A stretch of DNA of 64,000 nt from Flaveria trinervia (taxonomy: Eukaryota; Streptophyta; Magnoliopsida; Asterales; Asteraceae), in NCBI GenBank assembly GCA_025506515.1, contig CM046453.1:27951882-28015881 (forward strand). The letters are read 5' to 3'. Positions 43,138 through 56,115 of the stretch are shown here, piece by piece. Each line of letters opens with the position of its first letter. Within the stretch, counting starts at the first letter, position 1. Below the pieces are notes generated by a model. It worked only from the letters and a program-made list of their open reading frames with translations, did not search any database and was not told where the DNA came from. The position numbers were made by a program, and so were the translations under genes.

Positions 43138-43640
43138 TGAAGATCATGTATAGGTTGGACTTACCTTAGTTTAGAATGTTTACTTTTATGTATTAGGCCT
43201 TCTGTTAGTTTCCTTTGTGTTGTATTTAGATTTATGTTATTTTGCAGTTCAGCAAAAACTATGACGCGAAACTATAGTTTCGCTCACAGTCAGCCGATAG
43301 TTCGCTCGGCAAAACTACTGTTTTTGCTGGGCGAAAACTACAATTTTAGCATAACAGTTTCATTGTCTGCGAAACTAAGACTATATATATAGATTTGATC
43401 ATTCTCATTGTGGGTAAGCTTGCAAAACCCTAATCGTTAATCCATGTTGCAAGTTACCTTTTCAAAGCAGATATTACATAGAAATATCATTGTGCTTGAT
43501 GTTATTGATGTTATGTATCATTGTCTTATTTGAATGAGTTTATGTGTTCAATCTTCTTTGCTCATCTTGTTTAGTTTGTGTGTTGATATTGAACGATTCT
43601 TCATCTCATTTGTAGTGTTATACGATCAAATGGACCAACA
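43138..43640 (+). repeat. Element C 5' LTR (503 bp)
   Basis: Starts TGAAGATCATGTATAGG and ends GATCAAATGGACCAACA. It has the perfect palindrome GCGAAACTATAGTTTCGC near 43266-43283 and further CGAAACT words, then a TATA box (ACTATATATATAG near 43381) and the transcribed AAACCCTAATCG region. Palindromes upstream of TATA are the same order as in the B LTR. Confidence 0.92.
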
Positions 43641-43643
43641 ATA

Positions 43644-43656
43644 TGGTATCCGAGCC
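43644..43656 (+). other. Element C primer binding site
   Basis: TGGTATCCGAGCC three bases after the LTR. Initiator-Met tRNA type with one change (C for A at the eighth base) from the site in A. Confidence 0.85.
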
Positions 43657-44268
43657 TTAGTGCTCATTATTGTTGTGTTTTTGGGTGTTTTAGTTCAATA
43701 TCAATTTTACATAAATTTCAGTTCAAAAAATGTGTATTTGATATGGAAATCGATTGAGTTTTGTCGGTTATTGATGGAGAAGCTCTGTAATCATCAGATC
43801 TCAAATTCATTGAGTTTTGATGATTTCAGATTAATTTTGTGTTAAAAGAAGGGTTTAAGGCTCGAACCAACGAAACTAGTGTTCTTACTGTGAAACTGCA
43901 ATGATCTTTCTACGAAACTATGGGTGTTATCACTATTGAAATGTTTTCTTGTAGTTCTGCAAAACTAGTCTCTTCGAATGAAGTTCACCAGTGCTTATGA
44001 AGGTTTAACAAGAAAAATTGTTGCCGAAAGTAATTTTGACAAAAGTTCAAGCTTGTTTCGTGCGAACTTATCAGCGAAACTAAGCCAATAGTGACATTCG
44101 GCTAGCAAAACTGCTGCCGAAATTGTCAGCGAAATTACACAATTCAGTGAAATTAGTCATCTCAGTGAAATTGTCTACGAATTTACCTTTCTTCTGTAAA
44201 AATTAGTGCATTTTCAGCGAAACTGTAACTTCTCTTGCCGAAACTACTTTAATCGCAGCGAAACTACC
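43657..44268 (+). promoter_or_regulatory. Element C leader with CGAAACT words before gag
   Basis: 612-bp untranslated leader. From about 43875 it holds six or so CGAAACT words plus variants (CGAAATT, GTGAAATT, GCAAAACT), the last lying four bases before the gag ATG (CAGCGAAACTACCATG). The first 200 bp are AT-rich without a motif; the 103-codon ORF there has no family likeness. Whether the motif acts in DNA or RNA is unknown. Confidence 0.6.
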
Positions 44269-47060
44269 ATGTCAAAGCTAACCTCACTCACTCTTGCCGA
44301 TTTTGAAAGTGTTGCTACCAATAGACCACCGAGACTCATTAACAGAGACAATTTCGAAGATTGGAAGAGATGTCTTAAAGCTTTCTTCTTCTACACTGAC
44401 CACAACCAATAGGAATCGATTATTTCTAGTCCTCACATACCAACTGTCACTGTTGATGATGTTGTCTCTCATAATAAGGACCCGTCTTCTTTCACTAAAA
44501 AGGATCTAAAGTTGATCAACCGTGACAAAAAGGCTTTTGGTGCATTAACACTATGTCTGGCACCAAACATCTACAATCGGTTTGCATAGCATAAGAATGC
44601 TAAGTCTCTTTACGATGCCCTATGTGAGTTCTATGATGGTAATGATGAACTAGTAAAGGATAAGAGCATTCAAGCAGAAAGGAATCCAATTCATTTGTTG
44701 GATAGAAGAAAGAGAGTCTGACAGATCTCACAAATCACTTCTTGATAGTTTCAAGCACCTTGAAGAAATACGATGAAAAATTCTCCAATAGTGAACAAGT
44801 TAACAGGATATTAGATTCTCTACCACCTCAGTGGAGCCTACAGGTGAGAATGCTAAAGCAAGAAAGAGGGTTAACCAGACCATGATGCCTACATCTGGTT
44901 TTACTCAAAATGTTGCTTTACTATCATCCGCTACAGGCTCTTAAATACAGACTTCAATTCAAGGAGGAGTTAATACAAGTAATTTTTCAGGAGGAAATGT
45001 TAGTGTTGGAAGAGATCAGGCTAATTCTAAGGCGAATGTTGAAACTTCAGTTCCATCAGAAACAATGGCTCTTTTTGGAATGTTTGTTCAAAGCTATGAA
45101 GCACTTGTGGCTGGAGAGTTGAAAGGGAAATGAATGACAATAGAGGACATGTATCAGGTGGATCCTGATGATCTTCAAGAAATTGACAATCAGTGGCAAA
45201 TGGCAATGTTGACTCTTAGAGTTCGGAGATTTATGGAGTGTACTGGACAAAAGAACTTTGGTGGTCAAACCTCTAATTCAAAACTAGGATTTGATAAGTC
45301 CAAACTAAGATGTTTCAACTCTAAACAATTGGGACATTTCAAACAGAATGTCCATCACCAATTGTCACCAATTCCAGTAGCTCAAAAGTCCTAGATAAAC
45401 ATGAAAGGGAGAAGGAAGATATAATCACAAAAAGGAGATAGCCTTGATTTCCAACTTTGATTGGAGTGTAGAGGTTGAAGAGACAATGACTAAGATAAAT
45501 CATGCTTTGGTGGCTGAGTGTGTTTAAGGAAAGGGGAAGGAAGAAAGTAAAGATGGATTTGATCTTTTCAAGGAATTCAAAGAGGAGAATGAGTTGTCTA
45601 TGAAAGAGAAAGAAGAGAAAGATGACAGAAAGAGAGAAGGTAAGTTGAAGGACTAAAGCAGGAAGGAAGTTCACACTGAGTAAGGAAAGGATTATGATGA
45701 TGCTACTATCACTGTTGAGGAAATCAATTCAAGTACTTCGGTGTGTCAATGTGAAAAGGCTTTAACAGCAGAAAAGGTGGTGATGGGACTTCCATATGAG
45801 GTAATCCAGGATATGTGTTCTTCTTCTTGTAAAATAAGATTGTTTGGGATTTATAAAGCTACTCGGCTATTAATAGATAATGAAAAAGATTTAAAACAAA
45901 TTAATGAGGAAACTGGAAATCAATGAATCAAAATTTTGTTAAATTGATGGGCTTTGAAAGAAAATGATTTTTTAAAACGAATTGTTTTGGAAAGAAATGT
46001 TGAGATAATACTTTGACTGAAAGAGTTGATCTTGCTGAATTTGAAACAAGCAAACTTCAGTCAAAATTAGACAAATGGACCATTTTAGGAATGAAACATG
46101 ATGATTTATGTAAATCTCAATGGGGAGCTAAGATTAAAACGGGATTGGTATGAAAATGTAAAGGTTTATCCTTCGCCTAGTACATATTGTTATTCTCCTA
46201 TGCATGTTTCTCATCCTTCTAATGATTTAATCAAAACAGATACTGACAGCATGTCTACAAGTTTAGAGGGTGTTAATTCTAAGCACGTTCGTGAGGGACT
46301 ACGACTATGGACCAACTAGTGGGCTTGGACGCACTAGCATTAATACACCTGATTTTTAGCAGTTGTTTTAGATCATAAGTCTATAGTTAAATTTGTCTTT
46401 GTTTTTAGTACACCTATAAACGACTCTGTCGCATCAAGTCTCATGATGTTTCTATTCATCATCTTTAAATTCTGTACATTATGGTGAAATGTTTTTGTCC
46501 TGGTGATGATAATGGTGTACTAATCTCACTACAAAGACTAACGAGAAATTTAAAACTAACTGTTTGATAAATTCTTTTTCTCATCCAATCCATCATTTAT
46601 TCCACTAAATATTCTTTATCAAAATAAAAGAACTGCAACTTCGTTGAAGCTGCACAAGTGGTACTAGTTCTACTGGTATTCAGATGATCATTCATCTACT
46701 TTTGTAAATAAAAATTCTTGTTCATAAATTTCAACCTTGTGGGATGTATGAGACATTTAGTGAAACGATTCTAGGGTGTTTGAATGTGATGAGGAAATTC
46801 ACATTGATCATATTCCTATCTCATCACATCCAGACCTAGACACAAACCACATTGTTTAGGTTGGTCAAGAGGATCATCTTGTCAAAGAGTGGTCCTACAC
46901 TCTTCATGGTCATGTAAATAGGAACTATTTTGGAAAAAAATTAACAAAATTAGTTAATAATTTCTTTGTATGAAATCTGTTCTTTTAAAGCTAAAACTGT
47001 TCAAACTTGGGTTCCTACTGCACCTGGTTATTATGTTCTTAATTTGATCACAGGAGTCAC
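44269..47060 (+). pseudogene. gag: Element C gag (heavily degenerate)
   Basis: Starts at 44269 (MSKLTSLTLADFESV), chosen because the family motif array runs up to it. UBN2-like blocks: NRDNFEDWKRCLKAFF, DKKAFGALTLCLAPNIYNRF and LYDALCEFYDGNDEL. A TAG at 44410 interrupts it. The zinc knuckle near 45309-45350 has lost its second and last cysteines (CFNS...GHFKQN). The later half is recognisable as scattered pieces (EKVVMGLPYEVIQDMC near 45773; SPSTYCYSPMHVSHPSND near 46162; KTVQTWVPT near 47001). Dozens of stops and frameshifts. Stretches 45400-45740 and 46320-46980 show only traces of coding sequence. Confidence 0.8.
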
Positions 47061-47074
47061 CCACTAAGATTGTA

Positions 47075-50000
47075 AATAGCGTTTGGCATGTAGCTAGTGG
47101 ATGCTCTAGACATATGACGGGACTGGAAGATTTGCTGACAAATTATCGGAAAAATGGAGGATATGTTGCTTTTGCTAGTTACAAAAAGGGTGGAAGATGA
47201 TTGGTCAAGGAGAAGTTATCCAATGGTTTTTTAACTTTGGAGAAAGTCAACTACGTCCCTGAACTTGCGTTTAATCTCTTGAGTGTCTCTCAAATCTACG
47301 ATAAGACATTCTAGTTTTGTTTAAATCTGATGAGTGTCTATTCTTAAAATCAGAGATTGTTATTCCAGAAGAATTGATTCTTATGTGAGCTCTAAGAATG
47401 CATGATACATATCTTCTTAATATGAACTCAAGCGAGTCAAAGTCTACTGCAACCTGTCTTCTTTCAAAAGCTTCAACCTTTGAGTCTTTGTTGTGGCATC
47501 GCCGATCGAGTCACGTAATTTTAAAATAATAAACAAATTAGTCAAAAACAATCTTGTTAGAGGACTTCCTTTAAAATATTTTCTATGAACAAAAAATGCA
47601 TGGCTTGTGACAAGGGAAAACAACATAAGAAACCACATAAGCCCAAACTTGAAAATAGCATATCTTGTCCTCTCGAATTGTTACATACTGATTTGTTTGG
47701 CCCAATCAGCGTAAATCAATTGCTAAAAAATCTTTTTGTCTTGTTGTAACAGATGATTTCTCAAGATATTCATGGGTGATATTTCTTGCTCATAAGGGAA
47801 AGGTGGTTGAGAAATTGCAGAAGTTAATACTTTCAATTGAGATGATAAGCAAGAGAAAAGTTCTGGCTATGCGAAGTGACAACAGTACTAAATTCAAAAA
47901 TCAGATTCTTGATTCGTCCTGTGCTCAAAAGGGAATTGTGAGGCAATTTAGTGCTACAAGGACGCCTCAACAAAATGGTCTAGCTGAATGAAAGAATCAC
48001 ACTCTTATTGAAGCCACCCGTACTATGTTGATAGAATCATCGTTACCCATTATCTTTTGGGCTGAAGCAGTAAAGTATGCTTCATACATTCTAAACCGGT
48101 TGCTGATAGTCAAGGACACAATGAAGACACCTTATGAACTTTTTCATAAATGGAACCTTTAATTGACTTCTTTCAACCATTGGTTGTTCATGACACTCCT
48201 GAATACTCAATCCCAAAAGACAAAGTTCGGTTTCGTGTCTGATGAATATTACTTTGTCGGTTATTCTTCTTCTCAAAAGGCTTATCAGGTATATAACAAG
48301 AGAACACGTATTGTTGAAAAGTCGTTCTATGTTGGTTGGCAGGAGTCTAACTCTTCTGATGTTCGATCTGAACCAACATGGTTCTTTGACTCTGATACTG
48401 TGTTTAATTCTTTCAATCTTCCAGTTTTCGACGATGATGTGTCTATCTCAAATGTTCAAACAAATATCATTTCCTCAACTCCATCTACTGTTCATTCCAT
48501 CTCTTTAGCTAATGATGCCACATCAGTTGATGTTTCATCATCTTCACTTACGTTTGATCTTTCACCGCCAACTGTTTCTACATCTCTTCCTTCTTCACCA
48601 ACATCTATCTTTCCACATCCTGTTCCACCTCTCTCACCCTTATCCACTCATTCACAATCTGCCAGCAAAACTTCTCCAAACATCTTGCCTTTATCCCTAG
48701 ATTTCAAAACTTTGAAAGATCATCCTCATGATCACATTATTGGATCCATCACTGATGGAGTTCGAACGCGGATTCAATCTGGTTTGATTAATATTTGTCT
48801 CTCTCTTGCTTTATCTCTCAAATTGTCCCAAAAAACATGCATGCAACTCTCCAGGATCCTTGCTGGGTGGAATCAATACAATTGGAGCTTCAACAATTCA
48901 GAAAACTCAAAGTATGGACTTTGGTTGACTTACCTCCAAACAAATGTCCAATTGGCACGAAATGGGTTTTTAAGAACAAACCAGATGATCGTGGTGTTGT
49001 GGTGCGTAACAAGTCAAGATTGGTTGTACAAGGATTTGATCAAGAAGAAGGGATTGACTATACTGAAGTTTTTGCTCCTGTTGCTCGTCATGAAGCAATA
49101 AGGATTTTTCTCGCTCATGCTACTCATAAACAATTCAAGGTCTATCAGATGGATGTCAAGTGTGATTTCCTTTATGGAGACATTGATGAGGGATATATGT
49201 GTGCCGACCACCAGGTTTTGAGGATCCTAATTTTCCTGATAAATTTTAAGCTTGACAAATCTCTTTATGGTCTTCATCAGGCACCTAGGATCTGGTATGA
49301 GTCCCTAACACAGTACCTCTTAAGCAATGGTTTCTCTCGTAGCACCATTGATATGGCTCTATTCAAGAGAGAAGTGAATGGTGAAATGTTGATTGTCCAA
49401 GTTTATGTCGATGATATTATTTTGGCTCCACCAATTCACAATTATGTCGGGGAGTTCAAAGAGGTGATGCATAATGGTTTGAAATGAGTATGATGGGAGA
49501 AATGTGCTTTTTCTTGGATTACAAGTGGAACAAAAGCGAAGGCATTCTCATTAATCAGGAGAAGTATATTAAAGAAATGTTGAAGAAGTTCAAGATGGAT
49601 GACGCGTCTCCTGAAATGACTCCTTTTACCGCTCAAACGTGACTCACTCCTGATGAGAACGGGAAACCTGTTGATCCTTATCTCTACAGATCTATGATCG
49701 GTTCTCTTATGTATCTTACTACAAGTCGTCCTGACATCACTTTTGCTGTCGGATATTGTGCTCGATACCAATCGGCCCCAAAAGAGTCTCATGAAAAAGT
49801 TGTCAAGAGAATTTTTTGTTATCTCAAAGGCTCCTCTCGTCTAGGTCTTTGGTATCCCTATGGTGGGAATTTTGATTTACATGCTTATTGACAATGATTC
49901 TAGTGGTTGCAGGTTAAACAGAAAATCAGTTACTAGAGGTTGTTAATACCTGGGTAATTGTCTGGTCTCATGGCAGAGCAAGAAACAAACCACTTTTTCC

Positions 50001-50305
50001 CTCTCTCCAGGGGAAGCAGAATACATTGCTGCCTCGAGTTCTTGTTCACAAGTTCTTTAGATACCACACAAGATGATTGATATAGAATCATTTTCTCCAC
50101 ACACTGTGTTTGTGACAACGAAAGCAGCCATCGGATTGCAAAAAATCCTATTCATCATTCTCGAAACAAGCACATTGAAAATGAATTCATGCAATTCATG
50201 ATGCACAGGGAAAGGGTTTTATCGATATTATTCCCATTGACACTGAAAATCAAAAGGCAGATCTTTCATAAAAACATTTGATAAACCTTGTTTTATGAAT
50301 TGATC
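47075..50305 (+). pseudogene. pol: Element C pol (degenerate)
   Basis: Protease near 47075-47160 reads VWHVASGCSRHMTG: the catalytic aspartate of the DSG motif is alanine here. Integrase: TDLFGPI near 47690, VTDDFSRYSWVIF near 47745, RSDNSTKF near 47872 (G and E changed), and the third acidic residue followed by a stop near 47986. The linker is Ser/Thr/Pro-rich (48420-48690). RT 48795-49487 has WVFKNKPDDRGVVVRNKSRL, YQMDVKCDFLYGDI, LHQAPRIWYE and an intact YVDD at 49403-49414. RNase H from 49694 is broken after RLGLWYPYGG and fades out near 50305. PR-IN-RT-RH order, copia type. Clearly non-functional. Confidence 0.88.
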
Positions 50306-50391
50306 TCTATGCTAGGCCTAATATCTTTTTAACCCTCTTTTCTTTTCTCTTATTTTTATTAAAAATAAAGGGTTTTTTCTAAAATAAAACT

Positions 50392-50402
50392 TTGGGGGAG
50401 TG
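50392..50402 (+). other. Internal purine tract directly after C pol
   Basis: TTTGGGGGAGTGTTTATAAG follows the end of pol and resembles the real tract before the C 3' LTR (CTAGGGGGAGTATTAAG, near 62855). Sireviruses are known to carry more than one purine tract. Its place before the spacer and env-like ORF suggests that the ancestral element ended here. Confidence 0.6.
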
Positions 50403-50412
50403 TTTATAAGTT

Positions 50413-50417
50413 AAAAT
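50413..50417. other. Left target-site duplication of D (AAAAT)
   Basis: AAAAT precedes the D LTR and recurs at 58490-58494 after the other LTR. Joining the flanks restores a continuous C sequence. Confidence 0.92.
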
Positions 50418-51364
50418 TGATGGGTTTGACAGAACACAAAATAAACAAGTTTAACCTTTTAAACTTTCTGAAAAACGCAGCGGAAGTAAAGCATTATAAC
50501 ATGTTTATAATCTGAAAAATTCATGTTCTTAATGATGTTTTAAGATGGAAAAACAAACCCAAATCAAAAGGATCTTTAATATGTGAATGAACAAGCTATA
50601 TAAAAACATAAAACATCATAATGTGACAACCAACAAGCTGCCAAACTACCTCCTTCCAGCAGCTAAAACGACCAAGAGAAGAAGGATGATGAATGCTCAA
50701 AATCTCGACCAAGGCTCCAAAAGAGGATCCCTCAAGCTTGTATACCCAAGCCTCCTTGCAAGCACCTTGTTAGGGAGAATAACACCAAGAACCACACAAA
50801 ACACCCACTCCTGCTGCTGCTATATCCGTAAAAGGATAGAGGAGAAGAGAGAGTTCTTTTGTGTTTGCATGTGGGAGAGAGAATGAGATTGAGTGAGTTA
50901 GGAGGTTAAGTGTGTAGCTTTCAAGGATATCAACAAAACCAAGAGAGACCAACCCCAAGGGCGGCCGAATCCCCTTGTTTATTTGATTTCCCCCCAAAAA
51001 GTTAAAATGAAATGTTAACACATTAAACAAGTCATTTCCTTTTAAAAGATGTTCATTCAATAAACCCTTTTATTAGAATAACACTTATACACTCACTAAT
51101 TCTTTGTTGTTATTTAAATAACTTAAATAACATTACAAACAATATCTATAAACAAAATATCCACATAAATTGTTCAATCTCATATGCAACTTATTTAGAA
51201 AACCCATTTTCTAAATTTGGCGTTATTATTTAATTGCATGTTCATATCATCAATTGAATAATTTTCGGTGATTGCAAAGCTTGTTATTGGGTATAACCCG
51301 ACTTGGATCATGACATACTAACCACATCAATGTTCTATGTGTCTTGGGCACATAGAATCCAACA
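50418..51364 (-). repeat. Element D 3' LTR (947 bp)
   Basis: On the minus strand starts TGTTGGATTCTATGTGCCC and ends with ACCCATCA at 50418. AT-rich with a GA-rich patch (50830-50900). The small ORFs it contains, also seen in the other LTR, have no coding character. Differs from 57552-58489 by scattered single bases. Confidence 0.93.
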
Positions 51365-52147
51365 ATCTCCCACTTGCCCAATATTCATAAAAGATTGATG
51401 CAAGCAGTAAATACCGCCTAACAACGGTTTACTACCCTTAATACGCATGACTTATAGCCATTCAATAACATCATCTTATTCAAGTATCCTACTTGAAATG
51501 ATTTAGGTGAATTAATCATCTATCCTTTTGTTACAGATGTCATGTTAAATCCAAGAACATAGAGTGATCATTCCTTGTTGATTTAACTTATCAGGTCTTA
51601 GACATCTTACTCTCAACGAATAAGAGGAACAAATTCCATCTTGACTACATACGTTCTTACAAACACCTCGTGTCATACCTTAACATACCCTTATGTACTG
51701 TCATTATTTCAGGGCAGTGAAGAATCAGCTCAAGGCATATACTTGGTGAATATCGAAACAATATGTATCTCAGGTCGGAGGATACCAAATGATATTCGCC
51801 TTTACTCAAAATTACTTATGATCAATCAATAAGATTCCATGTAGTAAAGTTTGAGTTGCGGGTTAGTCCAATATTTGTATCCCACAAATATCTATGAACC
51901 TTGGTAGCAACCCATTGCTCTATATTCATCCTTATGAATATCAACCAATCCAAGTTCATAATAATCTTACCCTCACACTTGTTCCCACAAGTATGAATGA
52001 CTACGGACATTTAGAGTAAACAATTTACTCATGGATTAAACATGCTAAATTGGAACATTAATTGAAACATTATAACCAATAATTTTATTCAAATAATAAA
52101 GAGTTCCACATATCCAAATACAAAATTACAGATCAAATCAATCACAA
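51365..52147 (-). other. Element D purine tract and 3' UTR
   Basis: Next to the LTR the minus strand reads TTGGGCAAGTGGGAGAT, the purine tract of this lineage. The rest up to the pol stop is AT-rich and without a supported gene. Pieces such as CTTGGGCACATAG flank the LTR edge only. Confidence 0.75.
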
Positions 52148-55100
52148 TCAGAAGTCCCATGGCACAAGTATGACCTTCATGCTTTGCCTTTTCAAGGAGC
52201 TTCGTGAGAGGATCCGCAATGTTCTGATCCGTGTGAACTTTGCGAATACATATCTTTCCTTTTCAACTTCATCTCGTATGTAGTTGAATCTCCGCTCAAT
52301 ATGCCTAGTCTTTTGATGAGCACGAGGTTCCTTGATTTGAGCAATCGCACCCTCGTTATCACAAAAGATCTCTAGGGGGTCCTGAATGGAAGGGACAACC
52401 CCCAAATCGGCAATGAATTTTCTTAACCATGCAGCTTCTTGAGCTGCCAATGAGGCGGCGACGTATTCTGATTCTGTAGTTGATAGAGCCACAACATCCT
52501 GTTTGGAGCTTTCCAAGAGACCGCTCCTCCATTCAGAATGAAAATATATCCCGATTGTGACCGAGAATCATCACGATCGTTTGGAAATTCGCATCCGTGT
52601 AACTTTTACAACGAGTTCCTCATCACCAGATCCATAGATTAAGAACATATCTCTTGTCCTCCTTAGGTACTTAAGTATGTTCTTAACAGCCATCCAATGA
52701 TTGTTTCCAGGATTTTGCTAGTAACGACTTGTCATGCTTAAGGCGCATGACACGTCCGGTCGAGTGCATATCATCGCATACATGATGGATCCAATAGCAG
52801 ATCCGTATGGATAGCCTTCATTTTATCTTGCTCATCCTTTGAGCTAGGACATTGAGTCGTACTCAATATCGTTCCTCTTTGAATAGGTACGTACCTTTCT
52901 TAGAGTTCTCCATCTTGAACCTTTTCAAGATTTTATCAATATACGCACTTTGATTTAAACCAATCAACCGCCTTGATCTATCCCTATAGATCTTTATTCC
53001 CAGAATATAGGCGGCTTCTCCAAGATCCTTAATGGAAAAACAACTTCCAAGCCAGGTTTTTACACCTTCCAAGGTTGGAATGTCATTTCCAAATAGTAGT
53101 ATGTCATCAACATACAATACTAGGAAAGTTATTATGCTCCCACTAGCCTTCTTATACACACAAGCCTCATCAGCGTTTTTGATGAACCAAATTTCTTTAC
53201 CTCCTCATCAAAACGATGATTCCAGCTTCTCGATGCTTGTCTCAATCCATAGATTGATTTATTTAACTTGCATACTTTATTAGGATGTTTTGGATCGACA
53301 AAACCTTCAGGCTGAACCATATAAACATCTTCCTCAAGATATCCATTTAGGAAAGCGGTTTTGACATCCATTTGCCAAATCTCATAATCATAATGAGCAG
53401 CTATGGCAAACAATATCCTTATAGACTTTAGCATCGCAACAGGTGAGAAGGTTTCATCATAATCAACCCCTTGAGTTTGAGTGAAACCCTTTGCTACAAG
53501 TCTAGCTTTATAAGTATCCAAGTTTCCATGCATATCTTTTCTTCTTGAAAACCCACTTACTTCCAACTACCTTGGAATTAAGAGGTGGTACAACAAGTTC
53601 CCAAACTTGATTGTCATACATGGATTGCATCTCAACGTTCATGGCCTCAAGCCATTTGTCACAATCCAAATTGGACACTGCATCATGGTATGTGGTTGGT
53701 TCATCTGAATCTACCACATAGCATCCATCCATGAAAAACCGTATCTTTCAGGTGGATTACTAGTTCTATCACTTCTATGAACGTTTTGTGTGTATTGATC
53801 AACCACTTGATCAACTTCAACATCCTCATGTTGAGTGCTAGTTTCAACCAAACGTGCATCGGGTTGTGGTTCTTGATCCTCCTCAAGATCAATGTTCTAC
53901 TGCTAGTTCCTTCCATAAGGAACTTTGCTTCTAAGAACTCACCCTTTCTGGCAACAAACACCTTTTGTTCCAGTGGATCATAGAAATAATATCCCATAGA
54001 ATCTCTAGGATATCCAATAAAGATACACTTGGTGGATTGGACTTCCATTTGTTTGGGGTGGGAGTCTTAACATAAGCCTCACAACCCCAGACCCTTAAGT
54101 ATGATAGGGATGGAACTCTTCCATGCCATATCTCAAAACGTGTCCTTTCCACCTTTTTGGTTGGGGCCATATTAAAATACGGGCCGCGAAGAGCAAAGCG
54201 AAACCCCAAAATGATAGAGGTAATGTGCTTCTAGCCATCATAGATCGGACCATATCCAATAAGGTTTGATTCCTCCTCTCAGACACACCATTGTGTTGTG
54301 GCGTTCCAGGTGGAGTAAGTTGTGAGACAATTCCACAACTCCTAAGATGATCTCGGAAAGCATCACTTAGGTATTCACCTCCTCTATCGGTACAGAGAAC
54401 TTGAATTGACTTGTTGAGTTGATTTTCCACCTCATTCTTGAAGATTTTGAACATTTCAAAAGCTTCATCTTTGTGCCTTAATAAGTACACATACCCATAG
54501 CGACTATAATCGTCGGTAAAGGTAATGAAGTATCTTTCACCATTCCATTCAGTCATTGGCTTAAAAGGACCACATACATCCGAATGTATGATTCCTAATA
54601 AATCTTTTGCCCTTTCGTTAGTTCCACTAAGGGTGCCTTAGTCATTTTACCTTGTAAACAATTCACACACATCAAATGAATCACATTCATTTGTTTTTAA
54701 AGACCATTCTTTTGAAGTGTTTGTATACGTTTCTTTTTTATATGACCAAGACGACAATGCCAAAGATAGGTATCACTCAAATCCAACTTGAGTTTCTTGG
54801 TGTTAGTATGGTACAATGAACTATTTAAAGCATTTTCATGAACCAATTCATAAATATCATTAATGGGTATAGCTTTAAAATAGAACATATCATTTAAAGA
54901 ACATGAATATCATTTTCAATAAAAGATAATACATAATCATAAAGTCTTAATTGGGATAAATAATGTTCCTAGTCAAACTAGGAGCATACAAAACATTCTT
55001 CAAAATAACATCCAAGCCACTTGGAAGTTTCAAGATGTAGTCCCCACTTCAACTGGACTTTGGTTCCATTGCCCATGAAGAGGCTAACATCCCCTTGATT

Positions 55101-55235
55101 GAAGTCCCTACTTCTTTTGAACCCCTGCAACAAATTGCAAATATGAGTTCCACATCCGGTATCTAATACCCATGTGTTTGAAGATGTAACATTAAGATCA
55201 ATATGAATCATGTATATTGTACCTGAGGTCTGCCC
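52148..55235 (-). pseudogene. pol: Element D pol: PR, IN, RT, RNase H (frameshifted)
   Basis: Protease: TWVLDTGCGTHICN with DTG near 55155-55166. Gag-pre-integrase: YLWHCRLGHIKKKRI near 54745-54790. Integrase piece 54556-54095: FTDDYSRYGYVYL, CTDRGGEYLSDAFRDH, then GTPQHNGVSERRNQTL, so all three acidic residues are present. RT: NQVWELVVPPLNSKVVGSKW (53630-53560), ARLVAKGFTQTQGVDYDETF, IWQMDVKTAFLNGYL, and YVDD near 53100-53113. RNase H: LSTTESEYVAA and ARAHQKTRHIERRFNY-like residues in 52516-52148. About eight frameshifts. The sequence is otherwise well conserved, so the breaks may partly be assembly errors. Confidence 0.93.
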
Positions 55236-56115
55236 GGCATCCCTCTTGGCTTTCAACTCTTGGAGATGGACAGGACAATTTCTTGCCTAATGTCCAATTC
55301 CCCACACTTGAAGCATGGGTCATTGGTAGCAACATTTTGCTTCTTCTCTTGCGTTTTTGGGTGGCACCCTTGCCACCCCTTTCCCTTTTCCCCATACGGG
55401 TCCCTTACCCTTGGCAACCTTTGCCTTGGGTGCGGGATGAGGCCTTTTCTTGTTCCCACCTTCATTGATGGTGAGAACGGGTAAAACCCTTTTACCCATG
55501 GCCGCCTCGGCCGTTTTAAGCATTGAGTGAAGTTCACCAATGCTCTTGTCCCATGCATTCATGTTGTAATTCAACAAGAATGTCTTGAACTTCTTGGTAA
55601 GGCCATTAAGGATCAAATCCATGGCCAATTCCTTCGAGACAGGACAATTAAGCCTCTCAAGGCGGTCAATATGACTTTTCATCTTAAGTACATAAGATGA
55701 AACAGATTGGTTGTCGTCCATACGACATGCATGGAGTGCTTGAACTATTTCAAAGCGCACAACCCTTGCTTGCATTTGGAACGTTTCCTTTAGCTGGGTT
55801 ATCATGTCAAGCTCCGTGATGTTCATACTCCTTTTGGAGATCCGGAGTCATGCTCGCTAGCATGAGACAAGACACTTGGACAGAGTCCTCAATGTACTTG
55901 AGCCAATCGTTGTAGGCCTCCTCATCATCCTCAGTAGGTTGATTGGGGATAGGGTCGTCTAAAACATACGATCTTCTCTCTTGCTTAAGAACGATTCTCA
56001 AGTTTCGATACCAATCAATAAAGTTGTTATGATTTAGACGTTCCTTTTGGAGGATCGCTCATAATGATTGGTTTGACGCGGATGAGTTATCGTGATTATC
56101 ATTATTGGTGGCTAT
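55236..56115 (-). pseudogene. gag: Element D gag (start codon and knuckle damaged)
   Basis: The family start is ATGGCC; here the minus strand at 56115 reads ATA GCC, so the start codon is lost. A TGA lies 18 codons later. The protein then reads AILQKERLN, NFIDWYRNLRIVLKQERR, YVLDDPIPNQP (56050-55960), then EIVQALHACRMDDNQSVSSY and MKSHIDRLERL in the open piece 55826-55320, then a Lys/Gly/Pro-rich linker. The zinc knuckle begins CFKCGE near 55310 and is frameshifted after it. UBN2-type gag, shorter than those of A-C. Confidence 0.88.

Noticed and set aside
43534..43845. 103-codon ORF overlapping the C LTR end and primer site
   Set aside because: Crosses the LTR boundary and primer binding site; the element logic requires this to be untranslated leader.
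50418..51364. Small ORFs shared by the two D LTRs (50587-50886, 50770-51060, 57822-58016, 57903-58127)
   Set aside because: They lie wholly inside LTR sequence, have no family motif and are explained by LTR identity.
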